Shown here in pieces: positions 21,385-23,618 of a stretch of DNA of 23,618 nucleotides. Under the pieces are notes generated by a model that saw nothing but the letters and a program-made list of their open reading frames with translations, did not search any database and was not told the DNA's origin. Each line of letters starts with the position of its first letter. The first letter of the stretch is position 1. The translations under genes and the position numbers were made by a program. The stretch comes from a virus, in the IMG/VR virus record IMGVR_UViG_3300042292_000279, positions 1 to 23,618 of that record. One strand, 5' to 3'.

Positions 21385-23618
21385 CTATAAAGATGCATCA
21401 TACGATACAATAGTTTTATCACGTTTATAGAATGATAATGTAATAGAATTAGGTGCACCCGCTGCTGCTGTAACAACAGCAGTGTCGTGAGTTGCAACAG
21501 TTTTATTACGTTTAAAGATATTCATTGTAATATTGTTTAATTTACTACCACCTACAACACGACCGGTATCATCAGCTACAACTGATAAGTATGTACCTGC
21601 ACTACCGATATTAGGTAATCTTGCTGCTGGTAATGTACCGGTTGTTAATGAACTAGCAGAAACACCTGTAGCTGGCAATCTCGCAGGATCTAATGTACCA
21701 GATGATAAATCACTCGCATTAGTAGTACCTGTAAAATAGGTTTGCCATGAACCAGCTGATGTTGACGATGCAACAAATACTTGATTAGCAGTTGGGGTAT
21801 TAGTAGCGGAAACACCACTAGATACCCTACCTTTTGTATCTACGGTTACTTGATTGTATGATCCAGCGATAACTCCAGTATTAGATAATGTTAATGAAAC
21901 AGATGTTGTACCTGATCCAGTGGCATCACCAGTAAATGATATCGATTGATTACCGGTCAGATATGTATTGGTATCAAAGCTTGCTACACCATTTGTTAGT
22001 TTTACTAGACCTGTGGATGAGTTGGACAACTCACTAACAGATGTTAATTTTGAATTTAATGGTTGTGCATCTGTTATACCATAGCCACTAATTGTAGTAG
22101 GAGTTGATGTAATGTTACTCCAAGCTGGGGTTATTAATGATGTACCAGCAGCAGTCAACCTACCTTTACTATCTACGGTAAATGTACTTGCGTATGTTGC
22201 AGAACCATACGAACTAGCAGCAACCCCGCTATTAGCTAAGGTTAACGAGGATGATGCGTTCGCTGAACCATCGAATGCTACCGACCATGTTGCGTCCCCT
22301 GTTAATGATATAGTTCTTGATGTTACTAATTTTGTAGCTACATCTGCAGATCCAACTGATGAAGCAATTTCAATATAAACACTACCGGACCATCTATACA
22401 CTTTGTTGGTATCTAACGCTAGATATAATTTACCTGTTTCACCTGTTGCTGGAAGCCCTGCGTAATTAGCAAATTCCAAGATATCATCAACATATGATGG
22501 TAACTGCGTGGATGGAACTTTACCGTCGCTACCTAATGTTGCAACACCGTTTGTTGTACCTAATAACGAGGAATTTACAGCATCTGTAATCCCATAGCCG
22601 CTAATAGTAGTAGGTTTACCTGTGATACTATCCCAAGCAGGGGTTATAGTGACATTAGTTCCTGTACTTGTAATACGACCCTTCGTATCAACAGTCAATG
22701 GTGTGATAGCAGTTGCACTGTTATTGTAAGTTCCAGATGTCACACCTGAATTAGCTAAAGTTAATGCAACCGATGTTGTCCCAGACCCGGTAGCATCGCC
22801 AGTAAACGATATCGATTGATTGCCTGTTAGGTATACATTAGTATCATAGCTTGCGGTACCATTAGTCAATCTTAATATACCAGATGATGAATCTGAAAGA
22901 CTGCTAATTGACGTTAATTTAGTTTCTAACGGCTGTGCATCTGTTATACCGTAACCACTAATAGTAGTAGGTTTAGAAGTAATATTACTCCAAGCTGGGG
23001 TTATTAATGATGTACCAGCAGCAGTCAACCTACCTTTACTATCAACTGTAAAAGTACTTGTACGTGTAGCTGTTCCGTAAGATCCAGCTGATACGCCTGA
23101 GTCTGATAATGTTAATGCGGAAGATACATTAGCAGAACCATCAAATGATGTACTCCAGGTAGCATCACCCGTTGCAGCAATTGTTCTAGCGGTTACTAAT
23201 TTTACAGCAACATCTGCTGACCCGACTGATGTAGCTATTTCAATATACAAGCTACCGGACCATCTATAAATTTTACCAGAGTCTAAGGTTATGTATATTT
23301 TACTAGATTCACCCGTCGCTGGTAATGCAGCTAAGTTAGCAAATTCTAAGACATCATCAACATATGATGGGAGCTGTGTAGTTAAAATCTTACCATCGCT
23401 ACCTAATGTTGCAACACCACTCACTGCACCCAACAACGATGAATTTACCGCATCTGTAATACCATACCCGCTAATAGTAGTAGGTTTACCTGTGACATTA
23501 CTCCATGCAGGTGTTATTGTAACAGTTGATGCGGATGTTACACGACCTTTATTATCAATGTTAAGTACGCTTGACTCAGTACTAGAACCGTATGTGCTAG
23601 CTGTCACCCCAGATGTCG
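21385..23618 (-). CDS. Repetitive tail fibre protein, C-terminal part (5' end outside the window)
   Basis: At least 743 residues are visible. The frame stays open to the window edge, and the residues just before the first visible GTG (TSG-VTASTYGSS) continue the repeat, so that GTG is not the real start. The shaft is built of W..ITGKPTTISGYGITDA, LPSYVDDILEFANYAGLPATGETGK, KVYRWSGSVYIEIA, GDATWS..FDGSAN and SGV..GTY....VDSKGRLTAAG elements, repeated with a 290-residue period. The C-terminal module B (KRNKTVATHD..., FYKRDKTIVSYDASL) resembles the 689-residue fibre. SGYGITDA is a classic tail-fibre repeat. It is probably the shaft of a long or side fibre. Confidence 0.85.
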   Translation of the reverse strand, partial: TSGVTASTYGSSTESSVLNIDNKGRVTSASTVTITPAWSNVTGKPTTISGYGITDAVNSSLLGAVSGVATLGSDGKILTTQLPSYVDDVLEFANLAALPATGESSKIYITLDSGKIYRWSGSLYIEIATSVGSADVAVKLVTARTIAATGDATWSTSFDGSANVSSALTLSDSGVSAGSYGTATRTSTFTVDSKGRLTAAGTSLITPAWSNITSKPTTISGYGITDAQPLETKLTSISSLSDSSSGILRLTNGTASYDTNVYLTGNQSISFTGDATGSGTTSVALTLANSGVTSGTYNNSATAITPLTVDTKGRITSTGTNVTITPAWDSITGKPTTISGYGITDAVNSSLLGTTNGVATLGSDGKVPSTQLPSYVDDILEFANYAGLPATGETGKLYLALDTNKVYRWSGSVYIEIASSVGSADVATKLVTSRTISLTGDATWSVAFDGSANASSSLTLANSGVAASSYGSATYASTFTVDSKGRLTAAGTSLITPAWSNITSTPTTISGYGITDAQPLNSKLTSVSELSNSSTGLVKLTNGVASFDTNTYLTGNQSISFTGDATGSGTTSVSLTLSNTGVIAGSYNQVTVDTKGRVSSGVSATNTPTANQVFVASSTSAGSWQTYFTGTTNASDLSSGTLDPARLPATGVSASSLTTGTLPAARLPNIGSAGTYLSVVADDTGRVVGGSKLNNITMNIFKRNKTVATHDTAVVTAAAGAPNSITLSFYKRDKTIVSYDASL
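21880..23618 (-). repeat. 870-bp tandem repeat inside the fibre gene
   Basis: Two copies lie about 21880-22749 and 22750-23618, offset by 870 bases. Identical stretches include the 59 bases 22115-22173 and 22985-23043. Related pairs are seen near 21929/22799, 22383/23253 and 22601/23471. The homology reaches the window edge, so more copies may follow. Divergence elsewhere shows it is not an assembly artefact of identical copies. Confidence 0.85.

Noticed and set aside
21533-22378. Plus-strand ORFs inside the repetitive fibre gene
   Set aside because: They repeat with the fibre repeat and are antisense shadows of it.

Overview
This window is part of the genome of a tailed, contractile-tail bacteriophage related to the T4 group (Caudoviricetes, myovirus morphology). 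The evidence is a T4-like late gene set: terminase subunits (gp16 and gp17 types), head completion protein gp4, tail tube and sheath (gp19 and gp18 types), gp15-type tail completion protein, gp13- and gp14-type neck proteins, and a long array of tail-fibre genes. The DNA is AT-rich and densely coded. I see no tRNA, CRISPR array or insertion sequence. The host cannot be told from the sequence. Protein assignments rest on remembered family sequences and motifs; no search was run.

Layout. 1-1425: packaging genes on the minus strand. terS overlaps terL, and terL stops early: its ATPase half ends in a 32-residue N-terminal intein fragment. A second minus-strand reading frame begins inside that tail and runs off the window. 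1525-4162: gp4-like protein, a tube-fold structural protein and the tail tube, all minus. 4265-8291: tail sheath and gp15-like protein, plus strand. They are separated by a 208-bp spacer with nested hairpins and a seven-codon mini-ORF. A bidirectional terminator lies at 8298-8322. 8326-13141: a neck operon (minus) of a gp13-like protein with a large beta-repeat extension, a 169-residue unknown and a gp14-like protein with a discoidin-like domain. 13162-14911: three small or structural unknowns. 15050-23618: six fibre-related genes, minus, ending in a glycine-rich gp38-like adhesin and a terminator.

Regulation. Octamers ending in TAAATA, resembling the T4-type late promoter TATAAATA, lie upstream of nine genes or operons (1418, 4200, 4216, 7527, 13410, 13837, 14992, 20207, 21362). 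Two of them point outward as an inverted repeat and drive tube and sheath divergently, unlike the co-linear genes 18-19 of T4.

Most notable is the terminase arrangement. The N-terminal intein piece begins Cys-Leu-Arg-Gly-Asp and is only 32 residues long, which fits the rare class of atypically split inteins with a very short N part, known from AceL-TerL in a phage terminase. Working terminase would then be made by protein trans-splicing with a C-terminal half encoded outside the window. Second are the neck proteins, which carry added FN3-like, ten-fold aromatic-repeat and discoidin-like modules and may form an unusual decorated collar. Third is the fibre array, where paralogues share one N-terminal module and alternate between two C-terminal modules.
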